Below, in pieces: positions 25,760 through 35,311 of a DNA stretch of 64,000 bases; the first letter of the stretch is position 1, and each line of letters opens with the position of its first letter. The notes beneath the pieces are model-generated. The model ran no database searches. It saw only the letters and a program-made list of their open reading frames with translations, and was not told the origin of the DNA. Where the stretch lies: assembly GCF_018861295.1 (NCBI RefSeq), contig NZ_JAHLDM010000014.1, forward strand, positions 58,337-122,336, in the 5' to 3' direction. Source of the DNA: Clostridium_AD estertheticum_D. Its GTDB lineage: Bacteria > Bacillota > Clostridia > Clostridiales > Clostridiaceae. The translations under genes and the position numbers were made by a program.

Positions 25760-27460
25760 ATGAAAAGTTCACAAGTTTTGAAAATGGAAATAGATAAAAT
25801 TGATGGGAAAAGCTATAGATTATATAAAAATTTAGAGGGAGAGTATGATTTTGGAAGCTTTGTGCTTTTTATAGATCATGTTCAAGGAGATCCTTTTGCA
25901 TCACCATCAAGAATTAGAGTAATAGTAGATCAGAATATTTCTAAATTTCCAAAAGAAATTTTTGATAATAAAATCAAAAATATTGCAGTAGCCGATTTTT
26001 TAACAAGAGAATTTCATTATAATATAAATAAGTGTTCTGAAAAGGTTTTTGGGTCTGGAAAAAGTGGATTAATAGCAATAAGTAAATGTCCACAGGAAAT
26101 ATTAGATAGAACTTCAATAATAATAGATGAAAATAAAATAGAAGCTAGATTTTATGTTGGATTTCCAGCAAGAGGGAGAAGTGTACTAGCCAGAGAACTT
26201 GAGAAAATTTTATATAATGTTATACCAAATATTGTTGAAAAAACTTTAATATATAAAAACATAGATAGTGAAAAATTAACAAGTAGAGTAACCCTTGTAG
26301 AAGACCAAGAATATATAAGAAGGTCACTCACGAGTAGAGGGTTAGTTGCATTTGTGGCTAATGGATCAATATTACCTAGAGAGAGTGGAGTGTCTACAAA
26401 AGCACTAAAAGGTGGTATAGCATTTGCATCACCAAAAGACCTAGAAGTAGAATTTAATACAAAGAGTCATGGTAAAATTCGTGGCATGGGAATTAAGGAT
26501 GGTATAACACTTATAGTAGGTGGAGGATATCATGGTAAATCTACATTATTAAAAGCTTTAGAGCTTGGAGTTTATAATCATATTGAAGGTGATGGTAGAG
26601 AACTTGTTATAACAGATGAATCAGCCTTAAAGGTAAGGGCAGAAGACAGCAGATGCATAACTAAAACGAATATATCTCTATTTATTAGTAAACTACCTAA
26701 CGGTAAAGATACTATAGAATTTTCTACAGAAAATGCAAGTGGAAGTACATCACAAGCGGCGAATATAATAGAGGGAATAGAAAGTGGAGCAAAGGTACTA
26801 TTAATAGATGAGGATACTTCAGCCACCAATTTTATGATGAGAGATGATTTAATGCAAAAATTAGTTTCAAAGGAAAAGGAACCAATTACACCATTTATAG
26901 AAATAGTAAGACCTTTACATAAGCAAAATGGTATTTCAACAATAATGGTAGTAGGAAGTTCAGGAGAGTTTTTCGATGTAGCAGACAGCGTAATTCAATT
27001 GGACAACTATGAAGCAAAGGATGTTACAAAAGAGGCTAAAAAGTTAAGTCGTGGTAATATAATGCAAAGAATTATTGATAGAGATTTAAAAACAAATGTT
27101 GTTTTTAATAGAGTAGTCAAAGCTGGAACTATAACACAAGGGGATAAAGGTATTAAGATGAAAACAATAGGGTTAAGTGTTTTAAGTATAAATCGCGAGG
27201 ATATAGAGTTAAGGGCGGTAGAACAAATAGTTGACAGTGAACAAGTAAATGCTATTGGAATTATTATGAAATGGGCAGAAGTAAGTCTTATGAATAAGGG
27301 TTTGAATTTTGGTGACATGGTTGATAATATAATTTGCCAAATAGATAGAGATGGGTTAATATCCATGGATAGATTAAAAGGTGGAAGCGGTAGTTTAGCA
27401 ATGCCTAGAAAGCAAGAAATAATGGCGACCTATAATAGATATAGAAAGCTCAAAATATAA
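25760..27460 (+). CDS. Predicted ATPase of the ABC class (COG3044-like)
   Basis: A 566-residue soluble protein of the stand-alone 'ABC-class ATPase' family. An N-terminal region includes FVLFIDHVQGDPFASPSR. Walker A is GGGYHGKSTLL with K260, and Walker B is VLLIDEDTSATNFM with D350-E351. No membrane segments or partner permease are present, so it is not a transporter. Proteins of this family are widespread, and their function is not settled as far as I know. It has a GGAGAG site and follows the sulfate operon terminator, so it is probably transcribed separately. Confidence 0.9.
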   Translation: MKSSQVLKMEIDKIDGKSYRLYKNLEGEYDFGSFVLFIDHVQGDPFASPSRIRVIVDQNISKFPKEIFDNKIKNIAVADFLTREFHYNINKCSEKVFGSGKSGLIAISKCPQEILDRTSIIIDENKIEARFYVGFPARGRSVLARELEKILYNVIPNIVEKTLIYKNIDSEKLTSRVTLVEDQEYIRRSLTSRGLVAFVANGSILPRESGVSTKALKGGIAFASPKDLEVEFNTKSHGKIRGMGIKDGITLIVGGGYHGKSTLLKALELGVYNHIEGDGRELVITDESALKVRAEDSRCITKTNISLFISKLPNGKDTIEFSTENASGSTSQAANIIEGIESGAKVLLIDEDTSATNFMMRDDLMQKLVSKEKEPITPFIEIVRPLHKQNGISTIMVVGSSGEFFDVADSVIQLDNYEAKDVTKEAKKLSRGNIMQRIIDRDLKTNVVFNRVVKAGTITQGDKGIKMKTIGLSVLSINREDIELRAVEQIVDSEQVNAIGIIMKWAEVSLMNKGLNFGDMVDNIICQIDRDGLISMDRLKGGSGSLAMPRKQEIMATYNRYRKLKI

Positions 27461-27519
27461 AAAGTTATAACAAAAACATAAAGTTAAAATAAACCAATGA
27501 TGTAGAGAGGGGAAAATAA

Positions 27520-28560
27520 ATGTATAGTTTTAAAAATGATTATAGTGAAGGCGCTCATCCAAATATACTGAAAGCATTAATGAAATCAAATATGGAACAA
27601 ACAGAGGGATATGGAGAAGATAAATACTCAATAGGTGCTATTAAATTATTAAAGGATAAATTAAAGTGTAATGATGTCAATATTCATATGTTTTGTGGTG
27701 GAACTCAAACAAATCTTACAGTCATTTCAGCTTTTTTAAGACCGCATGAGGCTGTTATATCAGCAAATACAGGACATGTATTAGTTCATGAAACTGGAGC
27801 AATAGAGGCAACTGGTCATAAAGTTATTTCTATAAAAGTTGAGGATGGAAAACTTAAACCTACTCATATACAAATGGTTATAGATGAACATACTGATGAG
27901 CACATGGTAAAGCCTAAAATGGTTTACATATCAAACCCAACAGAAATAGGTACTATATATAAGAAAAAAGAATTAGAAGAGTTATATGGATATTGCAAGA
28001 AAAGCAATATAATTTTGTATATTGATGGAGCAAGGCTTGGATCCGCTTTATGCTCAAAAGAAAATGATATAGAGATTTCAGACTTGCCAAAACTAGCTGA
28101 TGTTTTTTATATAGGTGGAACTAAAAACGGTGCATTACTGGGTGAGGCCCTTGTTATTTGCAAAGAGGATCTTAAAGAGGATTTTAGATATCATATTAAG
28201 CAAAAGGGTGGATTACTTGCAAAAGGCAGGTTAATAGGTATACAGTTTTTGGAGCTATTTAAAAATGATCTTTATTTTGATTTAGCGAGACATGCTAATT
28301 TTATGGCGGAAACATTAAAATTAGGAATTAAAGAGTGTGGATATAAATTTTTAATAAATTCATCAACAAATCAAATATTCCCAATATTGCCTAATAAAAC
28401 AATTGAGAAACTTCAAGAAAAATATTTGTTTTTTATATGGCAAAGAATTGATGAGGATAATTCTGCAGTGCGTTTAGTAACATCTTGGGCTACTAAAGAC
28501 GAGCCTGTTAAGTCATTTATAGATGATTTAAAACTAATTAGCAAGCAGGGTAATAGATGA
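27520..28560 (+). CDS. ltaE: Threonine aldolase-like PLP enzyme (beta-eliminating lyase family)
   Basis: A 346-residue fold-type I PLP enzyme. FKNDYSEGAHPNIL at the start, FCGGTQTNLTV, YIDGARLGSAL and the PLP lysine K202 in GGTKNGALLGEA are the low-specificity threonine aldolase pattern. It would split threonine or allo-threonine to glycine and acetaldehyde, or act on a related beta-hydroxy amino acid. It has an AGAGAGGGG site. The 60-base gap to the upstream gene holds no clear terminator, so cotranscription is possible. Confidence 0.88.
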   Translation: MYSFKNDYSEGAHPNILKALMKSNMEQTEGYGEDKYSIGAIKLLKDKLKCNDVNIHMFCGGTQTNLTVISAFLRPHEAVISANTGHVLVHETGAIEATGHKVISIKVEDGKLKPTHIQMVIDEHTDEHMVKPKMVYISNPTEIGTIYKKKELEELYGYCKKSNIILYIDGARLGSALCSKENDIEISDLPKLADVFYIGGTKNGALLGEALVICKEDLKEDFRYHIKQKGGLLAKGRLIGIQFLELFKNDLYFDLARHANFMAETLKLGIKECGYKFLINSSTNQIFPILPNKTIEKLQEKYLFFIWQRIDEDNSAVRLVTSWATKDEPVKSFIDDLKLISKQGNR

Positions 28561-28712
28561 TAATTTCCGTTTAACTAGCATAAATTATTGTAGGATACTA
28601 TTAGTTTATTGCAATATTAGACTTATTTTATTGCATTTTAGGTGAAAATCATGTATTCTAGTTAATAATGATTAATGAATAATATAATGGACAAAAGGCT
28701 ATATAGGGGGTA

Positions 28713-31700
28713 ATGAAAGTGAGAAAGTTTAAAAGAGTACTAGTAGCAAATAGAGGTGAAATTGCAATAAGAATTTTTAGAGCTTGTAATGAGCTTGGAA
28801 TTCGTACGGTTGCAATTTACTCTAATGAGGATAAATATTCTCTATTCAAAACTAAGGCAGATGAGGCATATCTAATTGGGAAAAATAGAAGTCCTGTTGA
28901 GGCATATTTAAATATCGAGGAGATAATAAGTATTGCGCTTAAAAAAGGTGTAGATGCTATTCATCCAGGGTATGGTTTTTTATCAGAGAATCCTGAATTC
29001 GCAATTAAATGTGCTAAAGCAGGTATTGAATTTATAGGACCTACGGCGGTTATGATGGATAGTCTTGGAGACAAAATTAAATCTAAGATTGTTGCAAATG
29101 CGGTGGGAGTTCCTACGATACCTGGAGATAAAAAAGAAGTTGAAACAATAGACGAGGCAAAGGAACTCGCAGAAAAATGTGGATATCCTGTTATGCTAAA
29201 GGCAGTCGCTGGTGGCGGAGGCCGAGGAATGCGAATTGTACGCGATGCCAGTGAATTAGCATCATCTTATATAAGTGCTAAAAATGAAGCAAAAAAAGCC
29301 TTTGGTATAGACCACCTTTATGTAGAAAAATATCTTGAAAAATCTAAACATATAGAAGTTCAGGTTCTTGGAGACAAGTTTGGAAATATTGTTCATTTAC
29401 ATGAGCGTGATTGTTCTATCCAAAGAAGGCATCAAAAGGTAGTAGAATATACTCCTGCATTTTCAATATCACAGAAAAAAAGAGATGAAATTTGTAATGA
29501 TGCATTAAAAATTGCTAAATCAGTAAATTATAGAAGTGCTGGTACATTGGAGTTCTTAGTAGATACTAAGGGAAATCATTATTTTATAGAAATGAATCCT
29601 AGAATTCAAGTTGAACATACCGTTACAGAAATGGTAACTGGTATTGACATAGTTCAAAGTCAGATACTTATAGCAGAAGATTATGCTTTAAATTCACACG
29701 AAATAGGAATTAATTCACAAGAGGATGTACAAGTTAATGGATTTTCTATTCAGTGTCGTATAACAACAGAAGATCCTTCTAATAATTTTGCGCCAGATAC
29801 AGGGAAAATAGAAGAATATAGAACAGGTTCTGGTTTTGGAATAAGACTAGATGGAGGTAATGGCTTCGCCGGAGCTATAATTAGTCCTTATTATGATAGT
29901 TTACTTGTAAAAAACATATCATGGTCTAGAACTTTTAAAGATGCCATAAAGAAGTCTATAAGAGCTGTAGAGGAAACTAGAATTACAGGAGTAAAGACTA
30001 ATATAGGTTTTTTAATTAATGTATTGAATCATCCTACTTTCCTTAAGGGCGAATGTAATACAAATTTTATTGAAGAAAATCCTGAACTTATATCTATTAC
30101 ACCTCAGGCAGATGAAGAAAGTAGAGTTTTAAAATTTATTGGTGAAAAAATGGTTAATGAAAACAATGGTATTAAAAAACTTTATGATGTACCAGTAGTT
30201 CCAAAAATCATAATGCCAAATGAACTTAGTGGAACAAAACAAATATTAGATCTTCAGGGGACAGAAGGACTTTTAAAATGGATTAAAGGACAAAACAAAT
30301 TGTTATTAACTGATACAACAATGAGAGATGCTCAACAATCATTAATGGCAACTAGGGTGAGAACAAAGGACATGTTAAAGATAGCAACTGCTACCTCTGT
30401 TTATGGAACTGATTTGTTTTCTCTTGAAATGTGGGGAGGAGCTACTTTTGATGTTGCATATAGATATTTGAATGAATCTCCTTGGGAGAGATTAACACAA
30501 CTTAGAAAGAAAATTCCTAATGTACTTTTTCAGATGCTTATTCGTGGAGCGAATGCAGTAGGTTATAAGAATTATCCTGATAATATAGTTCGTGAATTTA
30601 TTAAAGAATCAGCGAGTAGTGGTGTTGATGTATTTAGAATATTTGATTCACTAAATTGGCTTAAAGGAATGGAAACATCAATAGATGAGGTTCTTAAAAG
30701 TGAGAAGGTTGCAGAAGCTTGTATTTGTTATACAGGCGATATATTAAATGATAAAAAGAATAAATATAATTTGGATTATTATATAAAACTTGCAAAGGAA
30801 ATTGAAAAAACAGGGGCTCATATATTAGGTATAAAAGATATGTCAGCACTTCTTAAACCTCATGCTGCATTTAAGCTAATTAATGCCTTAAAGCAAGAGG
30901 TAGGAATGCCTATTCATCTTCATACTCATGATACTACAGGAAATGGTGTTGCTACAGTTTTAATGGCAGCTCAAGCAGGTGTTGATATTGTAGATACTGC
31001 ATTTAATAGCATGTCAGGTCTTACTAGTCAGCCAGCTTTAAACTCAGTTGTTGCAGCACTTAAAAATACTGACAGAGATACTGGAATAGATCTTAAAGGA
31101 ATTCAGGGGATTTCAGATTATTGGGATGCTGTAAGACCAGTTTATGACCAATTTAAATCAGATTTGAATTCTGGTTCAGCTGAAATTTATAGATATGAAA
31201 TCCCAGGAGGTCAATACTCTAATCTTAAACCACAGGTAGAGAGTTTCGGTCTTGGGCATAAATTCAATGAAATTAAAGAGACATATAAAGTTGTAAATGA
31301 TATGGTAGGGGATATTGTAAAGGTAACTCCATCTTCTAAGATGGTTGGAGATTTTGCAATATTTATGGTCCAAAATGACCTTACACCAGAAAATATATAT
31401 GAAAAAGCAATTAAAATGTCCTTCCCAGATTCTGTTGTATCATACTTTAAAGGAATGATGGGTCAACCAATGGGAGGATTTCCAGAGAAACTTCAAAAAT
31501 TAGTTTTAAAGGGTGAAGATCCAATTACAGGTAGACCAGGTGAATTATTGCCAGATGAAGATTTTAATATGGTGGAGAAACACTTAATAGAAAAATTTAA
31601 TATAACTCCAACTAAAAAAGATATATTAAGTTATTCATTATATCCAGATGTATTTGATAACTATATTAAATATATTCAGGAGTATGGAGATTTAAGCAGA

Positions 31701-32147
31701 ATTGGAAGCGATATTTTCTTCCACGGATTAAATGAGGGTGAAACCTGTGAGGCTGAAATTGCGGATGGAAAAACCCATATGATAAAATTGCTTCATATTA
31801 GTAAATTAGATTTAGAAGGTAATAAAGTTCTTGTGTTTGAGGTTGATGGAAATAGACGTGAAATAAAAATCAAAGACAAAAACAACAAGGCTGTGTTAAA
31901 TTACCAAATGTCACAAATGGCAGATCCGTCAAATCCTTTAGAGGTTGGATCTCCAATACCAGGAACAGTTATATCTATCCTTGTAGCAGAGGGAGATAAA
32001 GTAACTGAAAATCAACAATTAATGGTAGTCGAGGCTATGAAAATGGAGACTAGAGTAATTGCCTCAAAGGCAGGTGTAGTTGAGTTAATCAATGTAAAAG
32101 AAGGACAACAGGTAAAGGCTGGAGAACTTTTAATAAATTTAAAATAA
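28713..32147 (+). CDS. pyc: Pyruvate carboxylase
   Basis: A 1144-residue single-chain biotin enzyme that makes oxaloacetate from pyruvate and bicarbonate. The N-terminal biotin carboxylase domain (about 1-455) has the ATP-grasp loop AVAGGGGRGMR and HERDCSIQRRHQK. The carboxyltransferase domain (about 530-800) has LLTDTTMRDAQQSLMATR and HTHDTTGNG. A PYC/OADA linker follows. The C-terminal carrier holds biotinyl-lysine K1110 in EAMKMETR. The start is ATG 28713 behind TAGGGGG. The length is usual for the family. It replenishes oxaloacetate for amino acid synthesis and stands alone between its own spacer and a terminator. Confidence 0.98.
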   Translation: MKVRKFKRVLVANRGEIAIRIFRACNELGIRTVAIYSNEDKYSLFKTKADEAYLIGKNRSPVEAYLNIEEIISIALKKGVDAIHPGYGFLSENPEFAIKCAKAGIEFIGPTAVMMDSLGDKIKSKIVANAVGVPTIPGDKKEVETIDEAKELAEKCGYPVMLKAVAGGGGRGMRIVRDASELASSYISAKNEAKKAFGIDHLYVEKYLEKSKHIEVQVLGDKFGNIVHLHERDCSIQRRHQKVVEYTPAFSISQKKRDEICNDALKIAKSVNYRSAGTLEFLVDTKGNHYFIEMNPRIQVEHTVTEMVTGIDIVQSQILIAEDYALNSHEIGINSQEDVQVNGFSIQCRITTEDPSNNFAPDTGKIEEYRTGSGFGIRLDGGNGFAGAIISPYYDSLLVKNISWSRTFKDAIKKSIRAVEETRITGVKTNIGFLINVLNHPTFLKGECNTNFIEENPELISITPQADEESRVLKFIGEKMVNENNGIKKLYDVPVVPKIIMPNELSGTKQILDLQGTEGLLKWIKGQNKLLLTDTTMRDAQQSLMATRVRTKDMLKIATATSVYGTDLFSLEMWGGATFDVAYRYLNESPWERLTQLRKKIPNVLFQMLIRGANAVGYKNYPDNIVREFIKESASSGVDVFRIFDSLNWLKGMETSIDEVLKSEKVAEACICYTGDILNDKKNKYNLDYYIKLAKEIEKTGAHILGIKDMSALLKPHAAFKLINALKQEVGMPIHLHTHDTTGNGVATVLMAAQAGVDIVDTAFNSMSGLTSQPALNSVVAALKNTDRDTGIDLKGIQGISDYWDAVRPVYDQFKSDLNSGSAEIYRYEIPGGQYSNLKPQVESFGLGHKFNEIKETYKVVNDMVGDIVKVTPSSKMVGDFAIFMVQNDLTPENIYEKAIKMSFPDSVVSYFKGMMGQPMGGFPEKLQKLVLKGEDPITGRPGELLPDEDFNMVEKHLIEKFNITPTKKDILSYSLYPDVFDNYIKYIQEYGDLSRIGSDIFFHGLNEGETCEAEIADGKTHMIKLLHISKLDLEGNKVLVFEVDGNRREIKIKDKNNKAVLNYQMSQMADPSNPLEVGSPIPGTVISILVAEGDKVTENQQLMVVEAMKMETRVIASKAGVVELINVKEGQQVKAGELLINLK

Positions 32148-32156
32148 AATAAATAT

Positions 32157-32202
32157 GGAAAAAGATAGTAAAACTTTTAAATAAGGTTTTACTATCTTTT
32201 TT
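32157..32202 (+). terminator. Terminator after pyc
   Basis: AAAGATAGTAAAAC (32161-32174) pairs with 32186-32199, with six T residues at the end of the right arm. The stem is perfect over 14 bp. Confidence 0.93.
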
Positions 32203-32299
32203 ACATTTATACGATTATATGTCTAAGCAAAATGAATGACTAAATAATATATAATTATACGCTGATGAAATAAATATATAATTGTAAAATAAAATAGTA

Positions 32300-32328
32300 T
32301 TGTGTAAACGACTAATATATGCTAGAAT
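32300..32328 (+). promoter_or_regulatory. Promoter of the sugar symporter gene
   Basis: TTGTGT at 32300-32305, a 17-base spacer, TAGAAT at 32323-32328. A TGTAAACG partial CcpA-like site overlaps the spacer. Transcription would begin just before the first copy of the 16-bp repeat. Confidence 0.5.
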
Positions 32329-32338
32329 ATAAAAAGAA

Positions 32339-32449
32339 AGAAAAGGTTTTCCTAAAAGGAATTATTTAATTTTACATAATTTTTTTAGCTAAATAAGCGT
32401 ACTTGTAAAAGTGCGTATTTAATTTAGCAGTACAGAAAAGGTTTTCCTA
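32339..32449 (+). promoter_or_regulatory. Two exact 16-bp repeats flanking a hairpin, candidate paired operator
   Basis: AGAAAAGGTTTTCCTA occurs at 32339-32354 and again at 32434-32449, 95 bp apart, which is close to nine helical turns. The first copy lies at the predicted transcription start. Between them is a hairpin, GCTAAATAAGCGTACTT (32388-32404) pairing with 32409-32428 with small bulges. Paired phased sites are typical for a looping repressor; the LacI-family gene after the symporter is the natural candidate. The remaining spacer to 32606 holds a short possible leader ORF and a weak cre-like site at 32565-32578. Confidence 0.5.
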
Positions 32450-32471
32450 TAAAAAGTTTGGAGGTAATATT

Positions 32472-32504
32472 GTGGACATGTTACTTGAAAAATGGATATT
32501 TTAG
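32472..32504 (+). other. Possible 10-codon leader ORF
   Basis: A GTG at 32472 follows GGAGGT by six bases and reads MDMLLEKWIF before a TAG stop. The ribosome binding site is as good as that of a real gene, yet the ORF is tiny and lies 100 bases before the symporter. It may be a leader peptide or a remnant of a deleted gene. Confidence 0.25.
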
Positions 32505-32606
32505 TAGATGATATCCCCGATGGACTATTTCTACAAAAGTAAAAAGAAAGTATAAATAAAACAAAGATAGCGTTAACATTATTCAATATACAAGGAGGAA
32601 ATAAAA

Positions 32607-34028
32607 ATGAAACAAGTGAACCAAATGAAACAAAGATTTGCATTTGCAGCAGGTGCATTCGGCCATGATATTTTTTACCAAGCATTATCAACATATTTCA
32701 TGATTTTCGTTACAAAAGCTATGTTTGCAGGAGCTCCAAAGGAAACTCAGATGAAAATGATAGGGTTAGTTACCTCATTAGTTGTAGGTATCAGACTAAT
32801 TGAAATTATCTTTGATCCAATTATTGGTAGCGTTATAGACAACACTAAAACTAAATGGGGAAAATTCCGTCCATGGCTTTGTATTGGTGGAACAATCAGT
32901 GCAATTTGCTTAGCAATGTTATTTACTAACTTCTTTGGACTAGCAACAAGTAACCAAACTTTATTTACAATTCTATTTATTATTGTTTTCATCATATTAG
33001 ACTGTTCTTTTTCATTTAAAGATATTGCATTTTGGTCAATAATCCCTGCACTTAGTGATGATTCGGCAGAACGTGGAAAATTAGCAACATTCGGACGTTT
33101 CGCTTCATCATTAGGTGCAAACGGAACAACACTAGCAGTAATTCCTATAGTTTCATTCTTTACATTAATAGTTACTGGTAAGTCTGGTCAAGGAGCTAGC
33201 GGATGGTTCGCTTTTGGTTTAATAGCTGCAATAATCTATGGTGTTACAAGTTGGATTGTAGCTCTTGGCACAAAAGAACAAGAAAGTGTTTTACGTAAGC
33301 AACAAGGGAAAACTTCATTTAAAGATGTCTTTACTGCACTTACTAAAAACGATCAATTAATGTGGTTGGCACTATCATATCTTTTATTTGCTATTGGGTA
33401 TGTAGCTACAACAGCCGTATTAATGCTTTACTTCCAATATGTAATCGGTAATATATCAGCTTTTTCAATTGTAGGTATTGTAGCTGCAATTTGTGGCATT
33501 GTATCCGTTCCACTTTACCCAATTGTCACTAAATTTATTTCAAGAAAATATGTTTACATAATTGGTATTTTATCAATGTTAATTGGATATTTGATACTTT
33601 CCGTAGTATCATCAAGTTCAATGGCAGTTATTATTATAGGTCTAGTATTCTTCTATTTCCCGTATCAATTAATTTTTCTATCAGTACTTATGACAATCAG
33701 TGACTCAGTTGAATACGGACAATGGAAAAATGGAGTTCGTAATGAAGCAGTAACTTTATCTCTTCGTCCATTATTAGATAAACTCGCAGGTGCTTTATCT
33801 AATGGTATCGTAGGTTTTATATCAGTAACGTGTGGTATGATTGGAAATGCACAAGCAAGTGATATAACATCTCAAAGTATTGTAACATTTAAAATGTATG
33901 CTTTCTATTTACCAGCAGCATTAATGATTATCTCCGCTGTTATCTTTTTATTCAAAATTAAATTGACAGAAAAGAAACATGCTGAAATAGTAAAAGAATT
34001 AGAAGCATCATTAGCAAAAGGAAACTAA
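32607..34028 (+). CDS. GPH-family sugar:cation symporter (MelB/LacS/XynP-like)
   Basis: A 473-residue transporter with about 12 hydrophobic segments. FDPIIGSVIDNTKTKWGKFRPWL, near residues 70-92, is the signature of the glycoside-pentoside-hexuronide family. SDSVEYGQWKNGVRNEA, near 375, is the second conserved block. No cytosolic IIA domain follows, so it is the MelB-like short form. The ATG has AAGGAGG before it. A LacI regulator lies downstream, but no hydrolase is beside it, so the sugar cannot be named. The promoter carries a paired repeat that suggests sugar-dependent repression. Confidence 0.9.
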   Translation: MKQVNQMKQRFAFAAGAFGHDIFYQALSTYFMIFVTKAMFAGAPKETQMKMIGLVTSLVVGIRLIEIIFDPIIGSVIDNTKTKWGKFRPWLCIGGTISAICLAMLFTNFFGLATSNQTLFTILFIIVFIILDCSFSFKDIAFWSIIPALSDDSAERGKLATFGRFASSLGANGTTLAVIPIVSFFTLIVTGKSGQGASGWFAFGLIAAIIYGVTSWIVALGTKEQESVLRKQQGKTSFKDVFTALTKNDQLMWLALSYLLFAIGYVATTAVLMLYFQYVIGNISAFSIVGIVAAICGIVSVPLYPIVTKFISRKYVYIIGILSMLIGYLILSVVSSSSMAVIIIGLVFFYFPYQLIFLSVLMTISDSVEYGQWKNGVRNEAVTLSLRPLLDKLAGALSNGIVGFISVTCGMIGNAQASDITSQSIVTFKMYAFYLPAALMIISAVIFLFKIKLTEKKHAEIVKELEASLAKGN

Positions 34029-34060
34029 TTTAAGTTAATAATTAAAGCATTATTAATACT

Positions 34061-34103
34061 AGAAAGCTGCCTCATGACAAAAAATTGAGGCAGCTTTCTC
34101 TTT
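34061..34103 (+). terminator. Terminator after the symporter gene
   Basis: AGAAAGCTGCCTCA (34061-34074) pairs perfectly with 34086-34099, followed by CTCTTT. Confidence 0.88.
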
Positions 34104-34198
34104 AAAAATTTTAATTTAAATAGTAATATTTTCATATATGATTAATTAGTTGATTTAATATAATATGTGTAAATTTCCTTACTTTATAGGAGGTAAAA

Positions 34199-35215
34199 AT
34201 GAAAGCGAGTATACGAGATGTCGCAAGGGAAGCTAATGTTTCCATGAGTACTGTATCAAGAGTTATGAATAAAAATTATCCTGTTAAAGAAGAAACTAAA
34301 ATTAGAGTTGAAAAAGCTGTAGAAAAATTGAACTTTAGTCCTAACACATTGGCAAGATCACTAATTTGTCAAAACACAAAAACAATAGGAATTCTAGTTC
34401 CAAGCATAGACAATTTATTCTTTCCAACTGTAATTAAAGCTATCGAATATGAACTTAGAATAAATGGTTATTCAATTTACCTTTGTGATACAGCTGATAA
34501 CGCTTCGGAAGAAATAAAATATATAAGATCGCTTATGGGAAGACAAGTAGATGGAATTATAGTAATTGACCCTAAAACAGAAAATATGAGGAGTGGGTTT
34601 TATGAAATGGCAGGAAAAGATATACCACTTGTATCAATCAATGGATATAATAAGGACATAGAGTGTAATTTTGTACTTAATGATGAAGCAAATGGTGCAA
34701 TGCAAGCAATGGAGTATCTTTTAAAACTTGGACATGAAAATATAATATTTGTACGAGGAAAAGGGAGTTACTCATATGACATAAAAGAAACCGTTTATAT
34801 TAAATTCATGGAAGAAAATAAATTAACTGTTCAAAAGAAAATTATAGATATCGGTGAAGGCAATAGTTACGATACTGTTGATGGAACAATGAATATAATG
34901 AGAAAAGAACTAGAAAACTTAAAAGCACCTATTGCTGTATTTGCCTGTAATGATTTAATGGCACTCGGAGTTTTAAATGCTTGTAAAAAAATGAATCTCG
35001 ATGTACCTAAGGAGGTTTCAATAATTGGATTTGATAACATTTGTATTTCGAATATAGTTGAACCCAAAATTACAACAGTAGATCAAAATATGTATTTACT
35101 TGGGGAAAATGCTGCAAAAATGCTTTTGGACTTAATAGATAATAACAATCAAAAGGTTAACAGAATTAAACTAAGCACAAAACTAATTATTAGAGATAGT
35201 TGCAGTAAACTTTAG
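34199..35215 (+). CDS. LacI-family transcriptional regulator
   Basis: A 338-residue repressor. The helix-turn-helix and hinge are SIRDVAREANVSMSTVSRVM and NFSPNTLARSL (residues 4-57). The periplasmic-binding-like effector domain begins at TIGILVPSIDNLFFPTV and includes DGIIVIDPK and PIAVFACNDLMALG. It has an AGGAGG site. The preceding terminator means it has its own transcript. It probably controls the upstream sugar symporter; the effector is unknown. Confidence 0.92.
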   Translation: MKASIRDVAREANVSMSTVSRVMNKNYPVKEETKIRVEKAVEKLNFSPNTLARSLICQNTKTIGILVPSIDNLFFPTVIKAIEYELRINGYSIYLCDTADNASEEIKYIRSLMGRQVDGIIVIDPKTENMRSGFYEMAGKDIPLVSINGYNKDIECNFVLNDEANGAMQAMEYLLKLGHENIIFVRGKGSYSYDIKETVYIKFMEENKLTVQKKIIDIGEGNSYDTVDGTMNIMRKELENLKAPIAVFACNDLMALGVLNACKKMNLDVPKEVSIIGFDNICISNIVEPKITTVDQNMYLLGENAAKMLLDLIDNNNQKVNRIKLSTKLIIRDSCSKL

Positions 35216-35260
35216 ATCTAAATAATAAGTAATAATAAGGAACTAAGTTTACTTAATATA

Positions 35261-35294
35261 AAAAGGCATCTACGAAAAAGTAGGTGCCTTTTTA
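35261..35294. terminator. Bidirectional terminator between lacI and ppx
   Basis: AAAAGGCATCTAC pairs with GTAGGTGCCTTTTT (one G-T pair) around a short A-rich loop. It serves two convergent genes. Confidence 0.88.
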
Positions 35295-35311
35295 TATGCA
35301 TGTAGTGTATA

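Noticed and set aside
32492..32542. Second tiny ORF (MDILVDDIPDGLFLQK) overlapping the leader ORF
   Set aside because: It has no ribosome binding site and is 16 codons long.
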